Source of the DNA: Isoetes taiwanensis
Lineage: Eukaryota; Streptophyta; Lycopodiopsida; Isoetales; Isoetaceae
Length of the DNA stretch: 64,000 nucleotides
Direction: 5' to 3'
Assembly (NCBI GenBank): GCA_021234155.1
Contig: JAJEKV010000047.1
Coordinates: 5,793,071-5,857,070, forward strand
In this document: piece by piece, positions 12,560 to 23,469 of the stretch
Layout of the letters: each line of letters opens with the position of its first letter
Position numbering within the stretch: the stretch's first letter is position 1
Notes under the pieces: generated by a model
What the model saw: only the letters and a program-made list of their open reading frames with translations
Told to the model about the DNA's origin: nothing
Databases searched by the model: none
Made by a program: the position numbers and the translations under genes

Positions 12560-14080
12560 CTAGCAGACACCTTCTCCTTCCTTCAAGGGTGCATCAGAAG
12601 CAGATTGGTTTGTAGCCTGATTAGCATTCTCTACTTTTGATTCTTCTTTTAATGCCGCCTCTGAACTGTCACCTTTTGATCCTGAATCCCCTAAGTGAGC
12701 TTTAACGACTTTTACGAATTCTGTAGACACAACCATATCCTTAAGCTTCACTGCATAAGTCGTTAGGCTAGGCTTCTCAGTGGCTGCACTATTTATGCAT
12801 GCAAAACTAACACTTTTGTTATCCATTTTGTTCACCAGCATGTCAGGATAGAGATTTGCATTGAGAAGCAATCTCAAATTTCCTTTGGACCGCATCACAA
12901 GCCTTGACCTTTGAGCACCTTCTTTAGATATGTTAACCCGTATTTCCCCTTTGCCCCGTTCTTTCCAAGCCTTTTCAACAAATTCATATAGAGTAGCATC
13001 CCCTGCAAATACTGCTGTCTCTTTCTCCTCGCCTGTCTCAACCTGCACCTCCTGAAGCACAACAGCTGGGGGAGGAGGCTGAGTGCTAGATGTTGTACCT
13101 CCAACTGTAGAAGCAGCACCCATTGAGCCATTATTGCCTACGCCAAAAATAGATGAGAAGCCAGAATCACCAGGACTCTTGGATCCAAAAGCATTGGTGG
13201 AGCTGACTGCAGACGAGCCAAATGACATGAAAGGTGAAGAACTAGATGAGCTGGAACTTCCAAATGTAAATGCTAAACCTGTACTAAAAGAAGATGAGGT
13301 TGCCCCAAAAGAAAATGCAGTGCTTGAGAAACCCGTTCCAAATGAACCTGCAAAGGCATTTGTAGAAGATGAAAGCTGCTGAAAAGTTTGGGAGCTAGAG
13401 TTGGACTGTTTCTCGTTTTGTGCCTCTGGAACAGATGGCTTATCCTTCTCTCTTTCGATATCATCTATGTTGGATGAGTTAGAAACAGGCAATACTATCT
13501 TATCATCATCTGGTTTCTTCTCATCTCCAGTATCAGGCACATTGGAAATTGCTATGTCAGTGGAAACTGGTGTCTCAGGTAAGCTTTTAGCTGGAGATGA
13601 TGAATCTGTGGCTGTTGTTGTGACCCCAGCTGAACTTATAGCGGATACTTCGCCTGCAGGGGCCACTGACTCAAGTGGAGATGTCACAGAAACTGATGCA
13701 GATGCAGCTGGAGCTTCAATACTTTCAATGACTGCCTCAGATGGACTTGGAACAGCATTTACTAAAGCTGTAGGAGCTGTAGTTGGAGTTGTTGCTGCTG
13801 CAGTAGCATCTGGCGCAACAAACTGAATGGCTGCAAAGGGGTTAGGGCCAGAAGGAGCAGATGGGGCTGGGCCTCGCCGTATTTTCACAATTTTTCTCTT
13901 GGCTAAAACCTCATCAGGTGCCTTTTTAAAACCTGAACCCACAGATACCTCATTTTCATCCTCCAAATCTGGGTCATCGTCCTTGGTCAGCTGTCTCAAG
14001 GCAGACCTCTTCTTTGAACTTCCGTTTTCATCACCATCTGGCATTCGATTCACATGTGCTAATTCATCTTCCGAAGCCAT
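12560..14080 (-). CDS. NUP50: NUP50-type nucleoporin with Ran-binding domain
   Basis: Basket nucleoporin that helps importin-mediated transport and Ran/importin recycling at the nuclear pore (family knowledge). The 506-codon frame has the family layout. Residues 25-70 match the Nup2/50/61 N-terminal region (RQLTKDDDPDLEDE, then FKKAPDEVLAKRKIVKIRR). A long Ser/Thr/Ala-rich linker follows, then sparse FG repeats at about 245-330 (FGTGF, AFSFG, FTFG, MSFG, NAFG, SIFG). The C-terminal Ran-binding domain spans about 345-470 and includes VFAGDATLYEFVEKAW and LRLLLNANLYPDM. The start ATG at 14080 lies just after an intron acceptor and gives the expected acidic N-terminus. No break or missing block is seen. 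The gene is intact and probably functional. Confidence 0.93.
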   Translation of the reverse strand: MASEDELAHVNRMPDGDENGSSKKRSALRQLTKDDDPDLEDENEVSVGSGFKKAPDEVLAKRKIVKIRRGPAPSAPSGPNPFAAIQFVAPDATAAATTPTTAPTALVNAVPSPSEAVIESIEAPAASASVSVTSPLESVAPAGEVSAISSAGVTTTATDSSSPAKSLPETPVSTDIAISNVPDTGDEKKPDDDKIVLPVSNSSNIDDIEREKDKPSVPEAQNEKQSNSSSQTFQQLSSSTNAFAGSFGTGFSSTAFSFGATSSSFSTGLAFTFGSSSSSSSSPFMSFGSSAVSSTNAFGSKSPGDSGFSSIFGVGNNGSMGAASTVGGTTSSTQPPPPAVVLQEVQVETGEEKETAVFAGDATLYEFVEKAWKERGKGEIRVNISKEGAQRSRLVMRSKGNLRLLLNANLYPDMLVNKMDNKSVSFACINSAATEKPSLTTYAVKLKDMVVSTEFVKVVKAHLGDSGSKGDSSEAALKEESKVENANQATNQSASDAPLKEGEGVC

Positions 14081-14084
14081 GGCA

Positions 14085-14392
14085 CTGTGAATATGGAACT
14101 ATATCATTTATACAGACGAAAAAATAAAAAACCTAAAACAGGGCAACCCATCACGGTAAATACGACTACAGAAGACGAATACTTACAACCCTAATATACA
14201 GAGAAATGCCAAAGCTGAAGAGTAGAAATCAATTCGGAGATATACTTACGAAAAACAAAGGCGCCCACAATCTGCAGCTGCTTAGTTTCCGATGGCACTG
14301 CAAGGTTTTGATAACATTCTCGATCAGATTAATTCAAAAATGGGACGAGAAAAAACTACGACGAAGGCGAAGCGAAGAACAATGGTACTTAC
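14085..14392 (-). other. NUP50: Two probable introns in the NUP50 5' leader
   Basis: On the minus strand a GTAAGTACC donor starts an intron at 14392, ending at a CCTTGCAG acceptor (14298). A 48-base exon follows (14297-14250), then a GTAAGTATATC donor starts a second intron at 14249. That intron ends at CATATTCACAG (14085), only four bases before the ATG. Another GTAAGT lies near 14190, so alternative leader splicing is possible. Transcription probably starts upstream of about 14400. Confidence 0.55.
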
Positions 14393-14399
14393 CGAGTGC

Positions 14400-15310
14400 G
14401 ATAGAGATAAGATTTGACAACTGGGTCCGTCCTCCCTCCGGCGCCGAGAGAAGGAAAGGGCAGCGATGGGGCGAATATTCTGTGGCTTTCTAACAGAATA
14501 TTTCAAAAACCCCAACGTTTCTGGCTTAGAAGAGCCACCTGCCGACATTATGGAAAAGAAAAGGCACCCATTTCAAATCTGCAGCAATCTTTTGCTGATA
14601 ATTTCCATAACCTTTCTAGACACTTTTTAGACCTCTAACTATTTAGTGGCATGCTCCAAATGTCACCTAGAGTGGCAATGCTTGATATTAACTTTATATG
14701 TGGTTGGTCCACTTCCTCTTGTCTCATCTGGTCTCTATTGCCACACAGTTTGCTTATCTTAACTAAAGTTCTTCACACATAGAACCAAAGAGTATAATAT
14801 AGACTTCTTCCTTAAGTAGAAAACTTGCTTCTACATGCCTGATTTCCATTTTATGAAAATCTAGAAGTTTCACAAGGTTATTTTACAGTATGTTAATCCT
14901 CAGCGTGTAGAAAGCCTGCTTCTCTCTACTTGCTTTCGTCTTAAACCCATTTTATGATGAATCTATGGAATACGCAAGGTCATATTGTTTGATGTTAATC
15001 CCTTTGTGACTCGCACTTACTAGCAACACGTTCCTGGATGTAGCCTTTATATTGTTATTTGTGCTATGCTTATAGATCTGCATCAGTTAGTAAAAAGGCG
15101 TCTAAGACGTTTCAGTTGTGTTGAAACTATGGTTTTTTAGTACAAGGCCAGCAAGTGGTTAGTTGTCACCATGCATGCTCGCCAAGTGGCAAATCTAAAG
15201 AGATGCCAAGTGGTGTAACGGGCCCATGGTAGACCCCTCGGGTATTCGAACCTTGAATGTGCCTGTGGGGCGTTCCCGAGACACCGGCATAAATGGGTAG
15301 AAGCGACTAC
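14400..15310. other. NUP50 upstream region and gene-free stretch
   Basis: The first 150 bases are GC-richer and probably hold the NUP50 promoter on the minus strand. The remainder is AT-rich without recognisable content. Confidence 0.4.
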
Positions 15311-15420
15311 TCATAAACGTCTATACGGTTTTGCCCAATTGGTTAAGGGCATGTCGGTTAGGAACGTTACAGTTGGTATTAGAGCAGGTCTCGAGTTCGA
15401 GTCTCCATGGGTGTCTATAT
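15311..15420 (+). repeat. tRNA-like SINE head or retrotransposon primer-binding site
   Basis: TTGGTTAAGGGC (A-box-like) and GAGTTCGAGTCTC (B-box-like) lie about 45 bases apart, as in a tRNA-derived SINE head. Between them, TGGTATTAGAGC differs by one base from TGGTATCAGAGC, the plant initiator-Met primer-binding site. The LTR reading is supported by degenerate gag-like sequence downstream; the SINE reading is supported by the box spacing. I cannot choose between them. Confidence 0.45.
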
Positions 15421-16030
15421 ACATGGGTAATTTACAAAGACTTGGTAATTGTGACATGGTATGACATAGATATGGTATAGCCTTGGATGCTGCCAAGGCC
15501 GAAGTCATATTCCAATCATGTTTGTTCAAGTCCTTATTGAAGCTAGGCAAGATTGTCAAAAGATATAAGTCTTCCTCAATAGACAATGAATAAAGACTCA
15601 TATTTGGAAGCACTCTCTTCACAAGATCATACTGATGCATGACTTACATTTAAATGTTATCTACTATAAGGTGGCAAGCGTGACTATCATAGTATCTTGT
15701 ATCCTCTGCCAAGGCCAAATATTATTAACTGTTCTATCCTCGTGCATGCATTGATGTCTCCAAGCAACATGACCCTACCCAACTGTTTGTGTTGATGTAT
15801 GTCATCATATAGATCGATATATGGATCCAGCCTATCCACATCTAGATGAGAGAGATGTAAGTTACTATCTGCATGTGGGAAATAGCATGCGGACAGAAAA
15901 GAAGGGGTTGCCACTACAATTCTCCACTCGTACTCACAGGTAACGATTATGTCTATCTGCCCTGTGTAGGGAGACTAAGGATGCCAAAGTTGTTCGATGG
16001 TAGCAAGCGATACCCCATGTCCCTGCTTGT

Positions 16031-16560
16031 GTGTGCACCCATTGCATAATGAGTAGTGTTGATAGCCCGACAGATCTGGTAGCATGTGCCTGCATGCTCT
16101 CATATCTCCATAAGGAAGATGAAATTCATATCCACAACAATGGAGTTGAAACTATCTCCTTTCTGCCAGGGGGAGCCCCACAATTCCAGGAGATCATATG
16201 TAAGCACATTTCCTATTTGTGGATGGAAGATGTAGAGGCAGATGTGCAGAGGTTGAGGTGGCAACAGAGGATGCAATATGCGGTGCATGTTCAAAAGTAG
16301 GTGAAGTAGCAGTAGCAGGATGAGCGACAGGAGCTTCGACGTCGGACTCAGCAGTTGCTGGAGCAGCACCAGTAGCAACAGCAGCAACTCCTGTAGCATT
16401 ACCAGCAGCAGAGCCCCAAGGGGTTGCAGCAGCGTGATGTAGCGCCCCTGTGACGTCAGCGTTTGGCAGTCAAAAGATCCACATCCTGCATTGAAACAGC
16501 GTTGCGACCGCACCTTGTGGCGAATGTTCCTAACTTGGGCCAGCTCTTGGCTACGAGATT
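16031..16560 (+). pseudogene. Degenerate gag-like sequence with Gln-rich coiled coil
   Basis: A plus-strand frame contains DDVQRL-type helical sequence followed, after in-frame stops, by a glutamine-rich run (16310-16430). It may be the gag region of the LTR element suggested by the possible primer site at 15374. Several stops interrupt it. The opposite strand gives a leucine-rich open frame, which is only the antisense of the CAG-rich tract. Family assignment is weak. Confidence 0.3.
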
Positions 16561-17450
16561 TCTATTGCCTCGGAGTGATGTCGAGGTCAACGTACAGTGA
16601 GGTCTCCTTCAACTGCTTGCTCTAACGCAGTATAGCTCCTCTCACTAGCGTGTTTGCGACCGTGAATTTGACAATACATCGACGATCGAGACATAATGGA
16701 TTGCCCTAGTAATGCGCACATGAAAGACAATATAGGAAAGGACTAGGATCTGGAGGCATCTATTGAGGTTCTCCCCTGCTTCCTCCGGAGGCTATATATG
16801 GACCACTACATTGTGGCTCCTGCGCCTTAGCTTTTGTTGCTCTCTGACCCTTGGAGCAATGTTGACCATCTCAATTGGTACTGGTGGCTGCTATATGTAA
16901 GGTGCAGGTTGTTGTCCACACTGGGGTGTGGTGATACAGACCATCGTGATGGAGTAGCAGTTGCATGTCTAAATATCTGAATATGAGCGGCACCCCCAAC
17001 ATGTGGAGTAGCCTTCTCTGCTTGAATCCGAGAGCTCCACTCTTACTAGAATGATTTCTACCTTGCCTCGTTATGCAACGTTGCAGTTTCTTATGAATTA
17101 TATAGGCCTTTACCTTGCTGAACAACGGCTGTCCAGTAGCTCTTGCATGTTATACCTAGAGAAGCTAAACTATGCTCCAGCCTCTGTAGCCTAGAGGTAA
17201 CTGCAGCCATGCAGATGAGGTTGTCTCGAGAATGCTGACTTTGTCTTGAAGAACTTGAAGCTGCAACTGGTTGTCGCTGGTGGTTGCCTAGATAGTCCAT
17301 TAAATGGTGGCAGTCTATTCAGCTTGTGATAGAAGGTAGAAGATAGTTGCATTCATCTCCTATTCAAAATATCCATGATCACATGCCATGGTATCAATGC
17401 TACTGGACAGGGTATCCAGATGGGCCTGTAGGCCAATAAAACCCAACTTA
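16561..17450. other. Retroelement debris, no intact gene
   Basis: Both strands have short broken frames and many stops. The minus strand may continue the gag-like polyprotein seen at 17453-17825. No protease, RT or integrase motif was found. Confidence 0.4.
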
Positions 17451-17452
17451 TC

Positions 17453-17825
17453 CTATTGCCTTTCAAACTGGACTAAGCGAAGATTATCCTCAAGTTGTTG
17501 TATGCGGGCCTCCATGTCCGTGGCATGCTGTTTCTCTATAGCCAATTGCTTTTTGAGCAACTGGAACATCGAAGACTGTATCTCTTCTATTAGGCCTGCA
17601 ATCCTAGTAGTGTTAGCCTCAACCATCGCCTGGATCAATTTTTAATTCTCCTTCAGTACCTAGCTTGCAGCCATATTTGAGCAGTAGCCATCCATCTGCG
17701 GAGCCAAATTTGTTGCCCGTGTGGACCTCCTTTCTCATGATAGAGGCGTCTTCCTTGCTTTTACTATCTGGCTTGTGCCATTTTCGTGATGGGCCATCTG
17801 TGTGGTTTTTCATTATCTGAGACAT
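17453..17825 (-). pseudogene. LTR-retrotransposon gag-like N-terminus with coiled coil
   Basis: Two minus-strand frames, separated by one frame change near 17630, read as a polar N-terminal part (KWHKPDSKSKEDASIMRKE) followed by a coiled coil (RIAGLIEEIQSSMFQLLKKQ and MEARIQQLEDNLRL). About 105 bases upstream lies GCTCCGATGCCA (17932-17943), whose minus-strand reading TGGCATCGGAGC resembles an initiator-Met primer-binding site. Together these suggest the 5' end of a minus-strand LTR retrotransposon. No RT or integrase follows it here. Its coding part is broken. Confidence 0.45.
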
Positions 17826-17931
17826 TCTTGATCTGCTTTTTCCAGACTTGAAAGCCTGGACCTCCCTGATAGATACCTATACTGATCAAAAGTGAAGCTC
17901 CAACTGCTTGGCATGATGAGATTGCATAATA

Positions 17932-17943
17932 GCTCCGATGCCA
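17932..17943 (-). promoter_or_regulatory. Probable retrotransposon primer-binding site
   Basis: The minus-strand reading TGGCATCGGAGC is two bases from the common plant TGGTATCAGAGC site that pairs with initiator-Met tRNA. A possible 5' LTR end (ACCAG) directly precedes it, and the gag-like frame follows on the same strand. Confidence 0.45.
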
Positions 17944-17945
17944 CT

Positions 17946-18780
17946 GGTAAGAATTACTATAGATCTGTCAAGACAATGTTTGCACTCAAATTCAATACTG
18001 AAATTTCTTTATATATTGTGTCAAGGAAATTACAGGAAATATACTTCATATTTCATTGGTTATTAAAGTTTATTGTTTAGTTGGGGTTGGCCCAAATGTA
18101 TTTCTTCATTGACTGAACAATTTCAGCTTTTGTTTTTTATTGCAGCTCAATTTTAACTCTGAGATCCCAAATGATCATCTATAATCTCAATCATCTATTT
18201 TCCCTCAACAATCAGGTGCATCTGCCTTCAAAATGACTCGATTTATCCATCCATCTATCGAGATGTCGAGTACACAAGCTTTCCATCGGCAACATCCAAC
18301 AGTTGCTTTGGATGAAGGCAAGAATCTGTCACAAAAGTAAATCACCACCCTCAAAAAGTAAGATCATCTTGATCGTCCAATTAAAAAAGCCAATTCCACA
18401 AAAAATTGATACAGTCTTTTGGCCTACAGGATATCCACTGATCAAGACATTCGATAATGATGTTGCCATGCCTGTGAAGAATGGCATAAGATAATCAGAT
18501 TATATCATAAAGGTATTAATCATCATAAAAGTATTAAGTATGAAGAATCTTTCCATTGCTTTGATACAAATAAAATTTGTATTAGCATATGGAGAATGTT
18601 GATCCATTGCTTTTCACTATGTATATAAGGTAGTTTGATGTTCTATTTGATGTATATTTCCGTTCCAGAAAAAGTTATGAGGGCAACATATGTACTTACT
18701 TCACAAAAGTATAATTGAAAAATAAAAAAAAAAATGACGTGATGATCTGGATGGATCTTCTTGGCTTCTCTCTGTTGCTT
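17946..18780 (-). other. Possible 5' LTR of the gag-like element; otherwise gene-free
   Basis: This stretch lies on the LTR side of the primer-binding site. I could not find the second LTR copy, so the LTR start is unknown. No coding sequence is recognised. Confidence 0.3.
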
Positions 18781-18924
18781 CTATCTAGCTAGCAAATCTC
18801 TGTGATATGAAAGAGGAACAAGGACCGTACCTAGCAACAAGAATCTGCCCATGTTTTGGTGCAGAGCTTTAGTAAGAGTTACCAGGTAAGTTATTGTGTT
18901 TTGGCGTTAAGAGTCTTGCCCCTG

Positions 18925-19352
18925 TTTTGGCGCAGGCCGAAGCTACAAGGTATTATTGCTGTGGTTGAATGGACTAAGTGGTAACATTCCTGAGAGGTTG
19001 AAAAACAACACAAATCTAGTAGAAATGGATCTATTCAATAATTCTCTTGTAGGTAAGATTCTGCCCCTTAAAGTGTTGGTTTTGCTACAAAATCATTTGT
19101 TTCTCTTGCTTCTTTAGGCAAAACCCGAAACAGGGTCATATTTGGATTGGTTATGGATCTATACTGGTAATTGCTTTGACTCTTATCAATTTGGTCTTCA
19201 TACTGGTACAGGACCTGTTCTACTTCTCATGTAAGTCATATCACCAAAACAATAGTGGTAGGCTAGCTTTTCCTGATCAATTAGATGCCTATCTTGGGGA
19301 TTATACGCCATTGAGAGATCCTTCTATTCCCATGGAAAGCTTTGAAGCCTAA
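18925..19352 (+). pseudogene. Leucine-rich-repeat receptor-like gene fragment with a TM tail
   Basis: At about 18955-19053 the plus strand reads LNGLSGNIPERLKNNTNLVE and MDLFNNSLVG, a plant extracellular LRR (LSGxIP, then LxxLxLxxNxLxG). It starts after a possible GCGCAG acceptor and ends at a GTAG/GTAAG donor. From about 19135 another frame gives a hydrophobic transmembrane segment (ILVIALTLINLVFILV) with a short hydrophilic tail ending at a stop near 19352. Acceptor and donor phases do not join the two pieces cleanly, and no kinase domain or earlier repeats are present. It looks like a broken 3' end of an LRR receptor-like protein. Confidence 0.45.
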
Positions 19353-19389
19353 TTGCAGATGCAGATGTTTATTTTTGGCATCTTGTCAA

Positions 19390-19935
19390 TAACCCCATCG
19401 ATGCAAGCCCTCGGATCGAGATTCTAGAGAGGGCGATCATGATGTCTCGCATGCATGCATTGCATGCTTTCTCTGGTTGGGAGATCGCTATATTAGGCGA
19501 GGTTCTTCATCAACATCTCATTGGCGCTTTCTCTTCTCTCTTAACAGTACCTTATTCTCTATTATTTGAAACCATGCAGGGGAGGGGCTTCTTCCTGCTT
19601 GGATTGATCAATTTGGCATTTCTTTCATGCTGTGGCATGTCCTTTCTCTGCCTTGCCTCTTCTTTGGCCATAATCCTTTGATCTTCGCCCTCGATCCCGT
19701 TTTGATAAGGAAGTTCTCTTCTATTTGGGAGGTTTTTGTAGTTTTCATGCGAGCCCCATTCTAGAAACCCATCAATCCGAGCCCTTGTATCGAGATTCTA
19801 GAGAGGGCGAGCATGTCTCGCATATGCATTGCATGCTTTCTCTGGTTGGAAGATCTTTATATTAGGCGAACGTCTCATCAGCAATTCCTCTTCTTTCTCG
19901 GCAGTACCTTATTCTCTATTCTTTGAAACCCACCC
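19390..19935. repeat. Diverged direct repeat, about 180 bp, two copies
   Basis: The segment with GAGATTCTAGAGAGGGCGA and TTATTCTCTATT occurs at about 19390-19573 and again at about 19766-19934. A related tag, CATGCGAGCCCCATTCTAGAA, follows each region (near 19747 and 20424 with small changes). It may be duplicated leader or flank sequence of a gene family. No open frame is convincing. Confidence 0.6.
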
Positions 19936-20186
19936 TCTCTCCCTTAATTGTTTAATGTATTTTTGTCGTCTGGCACCCGTGACCAGCCCCACTATTTGAA
20001 GAGGTTTTTCTTTTGTTGTCGCGTGGCACGCGTGATCAGCCCCTCCGCACTTTTGGAGGTTTGTTTTTTCACATTTGTTCTAGTGTTGATGATGTGCAGG
20101 TACAGGTTGGCAAGCGGCAGCAACTTCGACTTCTCCATTCGTGAGTTTTATGGGAGCGAATTTTCAGTCTTCGTTTGTCCAAGCCC

Positions 20187-20271
20187 CTTGCTGAAGGTTT
20201 ATCACTGGGGTTTTTCCTCTAAAACCCGAAAGGGCAGGGTTTTTTAATCCCCGTGATAAGCTTTCGGCAGG
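20187..20271. repeat. Imperfect hairpin
   Basis: GCTGAAGGTTTATCACTGGGG pairs imperfectly with CCCCGTGATAAGCTTTCGGC, around an inner AAAACCC/GGGTTTT stem. It could be a small foldback element or an RNA stem-loop; nothing shows which. Confidence 0.55.
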
Positions 20272-21186
20272 TACACAAATCAAACATCTATTCAAGTTGT
20301 ATAATTGGACATTCCCTTTTCTTCGTGGGTAGTTCGCATGTGTGCAGCTACCCACTATCCACCATTGTAGAAAATTTGCTGAGATGAATGAGAAGCCTAT
20401 CTATAGGAGGTTTTTGTCGTTTTTATGCGAGCCCCATTCTAGAATTATGAAGTGTAATTTAGATGTATTCTATTACTTGGGTGCCTAAAAATGCAACCAT
20501 AGTTTATGGATTCTAAAGCACCAGTTAGCAAGAACATATGAAATAGTGTTTAAATGGTGCCACAATCTGAGTAATTGTCCAATATACTAAAGCATCAACT
20601 TGCATATTGATTGTAATGTGCATTTGCAGTTCTTTAAAAGTTTTTCTTCATAGGATTTGCCCTGGCATATAGCGATTGGAAATACCAGTTTGATGAAAGA
20701 CAATAAAATGTAACAACTTAAATCATAAGTGTCCATGAGCATTAATTTCTAGTTATTGCATTTGCAAGTGCTTCATTTGTGCATCTTACGAGACGTTGGA
20801 TTCTTCAGCGGCTATATATAGGAAGTCTAAGCTTTCTTGCTTTTATTTTCTTTGAATCGAAGTCTGCCATTCTTTAGCGCCTATTCTTCAACATAAGGTA
20901 TGCTTCTGATCTCATTATCACGCATGATGCTTAAGATTAGTCTGATGCAATCAGTTTCTTTATGCAAAGGCATGCTCCTGTACCCACTGAAGAGTATATA
21001 TTTTCACAGCTCTGCTCTGCTCTGCCTTGCCGCATACAGATCCGGTGGAAGGCCTTCCAGATTTTGCCGAGCTTGTTCTTAAACAGGTAGCTGTTGTTAT
21101 ATCGCCTCCGTGTCCAGACTAATGCCTTATTGTTTTGCCTACTCCATTTTGCCTTCTCAAAGTATTAATTTTGCTTTTTTCCTTAG
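20272..21186. other. Gene-free stretch with one possible exon
   Basis: Mostly non-coding. Around 21041-21086 a frame after CGCATACAG reads DPVEGLPDFAELVLKQ before a GTAGCT donor-like site. It could be an exon, but I recognise no family and no neighbouring exon joins it. Confidence 0.3.
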
Positions 21187-21265
21187 ATGACTTCGATATT
21201 GGATTGCCCAGCTAATTGGAGCAACTTTCGCATCTGAGCTTCTCATCTTAATCACCCCAGTGGTG
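21187..21265 (+). pseudogene. Aquaporin-like single-exon fragment
   Basis: Between a TTTTTCCTTAG acceptor and a GTG/GTAAGA donor one frame reads LRYWIAQLIGATFASELL, which resembles the membrane helix YWIAQLLGA of plant tonoplast-type aquaporins (MIP family). That frame has a TGA at the very start of the exon. Neither NPA-motif exon was found nearby. It is probably an isolated, decayed exon. A chance hydrophobic match is possible. Confidence 0.3.
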
Positions 21266-21930
21266 GTAAGATTCTTGCTACTTATTCATTTATTATGTCT
21301 TTATGTATGATTTAACAGATAATCATTAGATTCCTCAAGTAAAATTAATCTCTTTTTGTTTTAAAAGTATGTGCTTGTTGTTGGACTAGAAGTAGGCAAA
21401 ATTGTAATTGGAGACTCTAATATGTGAAATTATAGGAACACTTGCTATAAACTCACTTTCATTTCCTTCATTCTGCTATAGTTTATATTATGCTCTAGTA
21501 GGCACATTCACCCCTAATTGTAGATGCAAACTGCCACATTTAGTAAATGATTTCATTGATTGTTTTGGTATTTTCTATTTGTCAAATCTTACCAAGCAAT
21601 TTCAGGTAGTAGCAGGTCAATGTCTGCAAGTTGTTTAAGGTATATCCGCGAGGTATGCGAAGATCACTGCAGAACATGTTGCCCATAATTGAAAAAGCAC
21701 CCATTTGAAGATAAAATGCACTATATACGGACAAGTCATATGATAAACTTGTAAATTCATTTAGATACATTATATTGCATTTGTTGTATGTACAATTGGC
21801 TTGAAGTACTGTGGAAGCTAGTTTTCAAGCATAGTATGCAGCCAAAAAGAGTACAAAAAAAAACATGCTACAGGTATTGTAATTTAATCTTAATGTCAGT
21901 GTTTCAATATCTTTGAATAATTCCTTTCCA
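21266..21930. other. Gene-free AT-rich stretch
   Basis: Nothing recognisable lies between the aquaporin-like exon and the LINE tail. Confidence 0.45.
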
Positions 21931-21933
21931 GAT

Positions 21934-21953
21934 TAAGTAAGTAAGTAAGTAAG
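21934..21953 (-). repeat. (TTAC)5 microsatellite tail of the LINE
   Basis: Five perfect TAAG units on the plus strand lie at the 3' end of the minus-strand LINE. Several LINE lineages end in short simple repeats rather than poly(A). Confidence 0.75.
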
Positions 21954-22036
21954 TGTATATTAACGTCCACGAGAGCCAAAACGGCTATGGGACAAAGTAC
22001 AATGTTTAATCATTTTATTTGACGCTATCAAGTAAC

Positions 22037-22402
22037 TCATGTATAAACCTGCCAACTTGTTTCAAATGGTCTGTCATTGAAGAACTCCACTAAATTTGAA
22101 CTATTCCATCTCAAGGGTGAGAATTTTGCTCGAATACTGTCGTGCTTATGACATCTAAAAACCGCGTGTTCTTCCGATTCCACCTCACTCAGTTTACAAG
22201 TACAAAGTCTATCCTTCTTTTCCAGCTTCATCCATCGTCCAACTTCTATCATAAGCCTGTGTGAGCTCATTCTGAACTTGGCAATAGCATGAACAAGATA
22301 TTTAGGCATCTGAACTGATAGATATAATTGAGGACCAAGTGTCATCTGGGGGTTGAAGTCCCGAAAGTAATAGCTCACTTTTGCTTTTCCTGTGTTCTGC
22401 AC
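22037..22402 (-). pseudogene. LINE C-terminal cysteine-rich region
   Basis: Downstream of the RT on the same strand but in a separate frame. It contains RLCTCKLSEVESEEHAVFRC, the C-x-C...H-x3-C type zinc motif (zf-RVT-like) common at the C-terminus of plant LINE ORF2 proteins. A stop and frame change near 22400-22490 separate it from the RT, so ORF2 is broken in this copy. Confidence 0.65.
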
Positions 22403-22488
22403 GTATCTAGCAATACTTGCCTCCCTTGATACTCAACAACATCCAATGAAATGTCAAACCGGGCAGTCCATCTCCTAACATCACGATA

Positions 22489-23469
22489 CTAGCTGGTTTT
22501 ATTTGCATCGTCCAATGTTTTTGAGGCTTGTACAGTAGTAAATGAAAGTTTATGCTCTCCTTCAGAACATGTTCGTCCTAGAAACCGAATTGTTCTTTCA
22601 ACTGCCACAATTTCTAGAGGGGCAGAGCCCATTTCTATAAGCATTATCTCATAAGGAGTGCTTTTCTTTACCCCAAGAAAGGTTTGGAGAAAGAGCTTTT
22701 GTATGCCTTCTAGTTCAACCCATTTTTTCCTTGGAATTGAAGCTCCCCAAATCTCTGACCCATACAAGGCAACTGGCATAACAAGCGCATCAAAGAGTCG
22801 CTTAAGCAACTTCCAGGATTGAATATTAGAATGCCTACATTTATTGATCATTGCATACAAGGCCTTTGTAGCCGCAGCACTGCGGTGATTAACACCAGGC
22901 GACCAAGGGTGTGAGCAGGCACAAATCTCATATCCCAAATATTTGTAGGAAGCAGCATGCTCCACTAGCTCTCCGTTGTAATGTATGTCGATATGTTTGC
23001 ATGTCCCAAATCCAAGAACCTTGGTTTTACTATGATTGACCGTCAACCCATATTCAAGACAAAAAGATTCAAGTGCAACAAGCTGTGCTTGAAGATCCTT
23101 CTCATTATGAGCACATAGAAGGAGATCATCCGCATACAGTAAAAGTATTATCAATTTGTGGTGCAACTTCCAAAAGTTACACCCAGTATCAATCAAATAT
23201 TGCTCTAAACGATCAATATACATACCAAAGAGTGTCGTTGACAGTGGGCAGCCCTGTTTAACACCAGTATCGCTCACAATTGTGCCAGATAATCCATTAG
23301 GAGTGACGACCCTTCCTTCCACATGTTCATACAACCTTCCAATAGCAAACACCCAATCACTTGGAACTCCAATTTGGGTTCTTATCAAGTAGTTTCTGTC
23401 GGGGAATTGTATCAAATGCCAGACCAATATCAAGAGGTAGTCATATTGAACAAACAGCTGGGAAGCCAC
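22489..23469 (-). pseudogene. LINE reverse transcriptase (ORF2 part)
   Basis: Non-LTR reverse transcriptase, which copies LINE RNA at the target site. Recognisable motifs in order: GVKQGCPLSTTLFG (motif B), LLLYADDLLLCAH (catalytic YADD, motif C), LTVNHSKTKVLGFG (motif D), YKYLGYEI, then the thumb-like region with ALYGSEIWG. Motif A (LAFDTIPRQKLL) is readable only in another frame near 23400-23440, so a frameshift near 23390 separates it from the rest. The open frame is 326 codons, well short of a full ORF2. Upstream endonuclease is absent. It is a dead 5'-truncated copy. Confidence 0.85.

Noticed and set aside
13267-13464. Alternative NUP50-overlapping reading frame as an upstream or nested gene
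   Set aside because: There is no start context or splice site, and its sequence is explained entirely by the FG-repeat coding region.
13083-14090. Plus-strand frames across the NUP50 gene
   Set aside because: They are antisense shadows of the clearly conserved minus-strand NUP50 coding sequence.
16100-16513. Leucine-rich minus-strand frame that looks like a membrane protein
   Set aside because: The leucine runs are the antisense of a CAG/Gln-rich plus-strand tract in gag-like debris.
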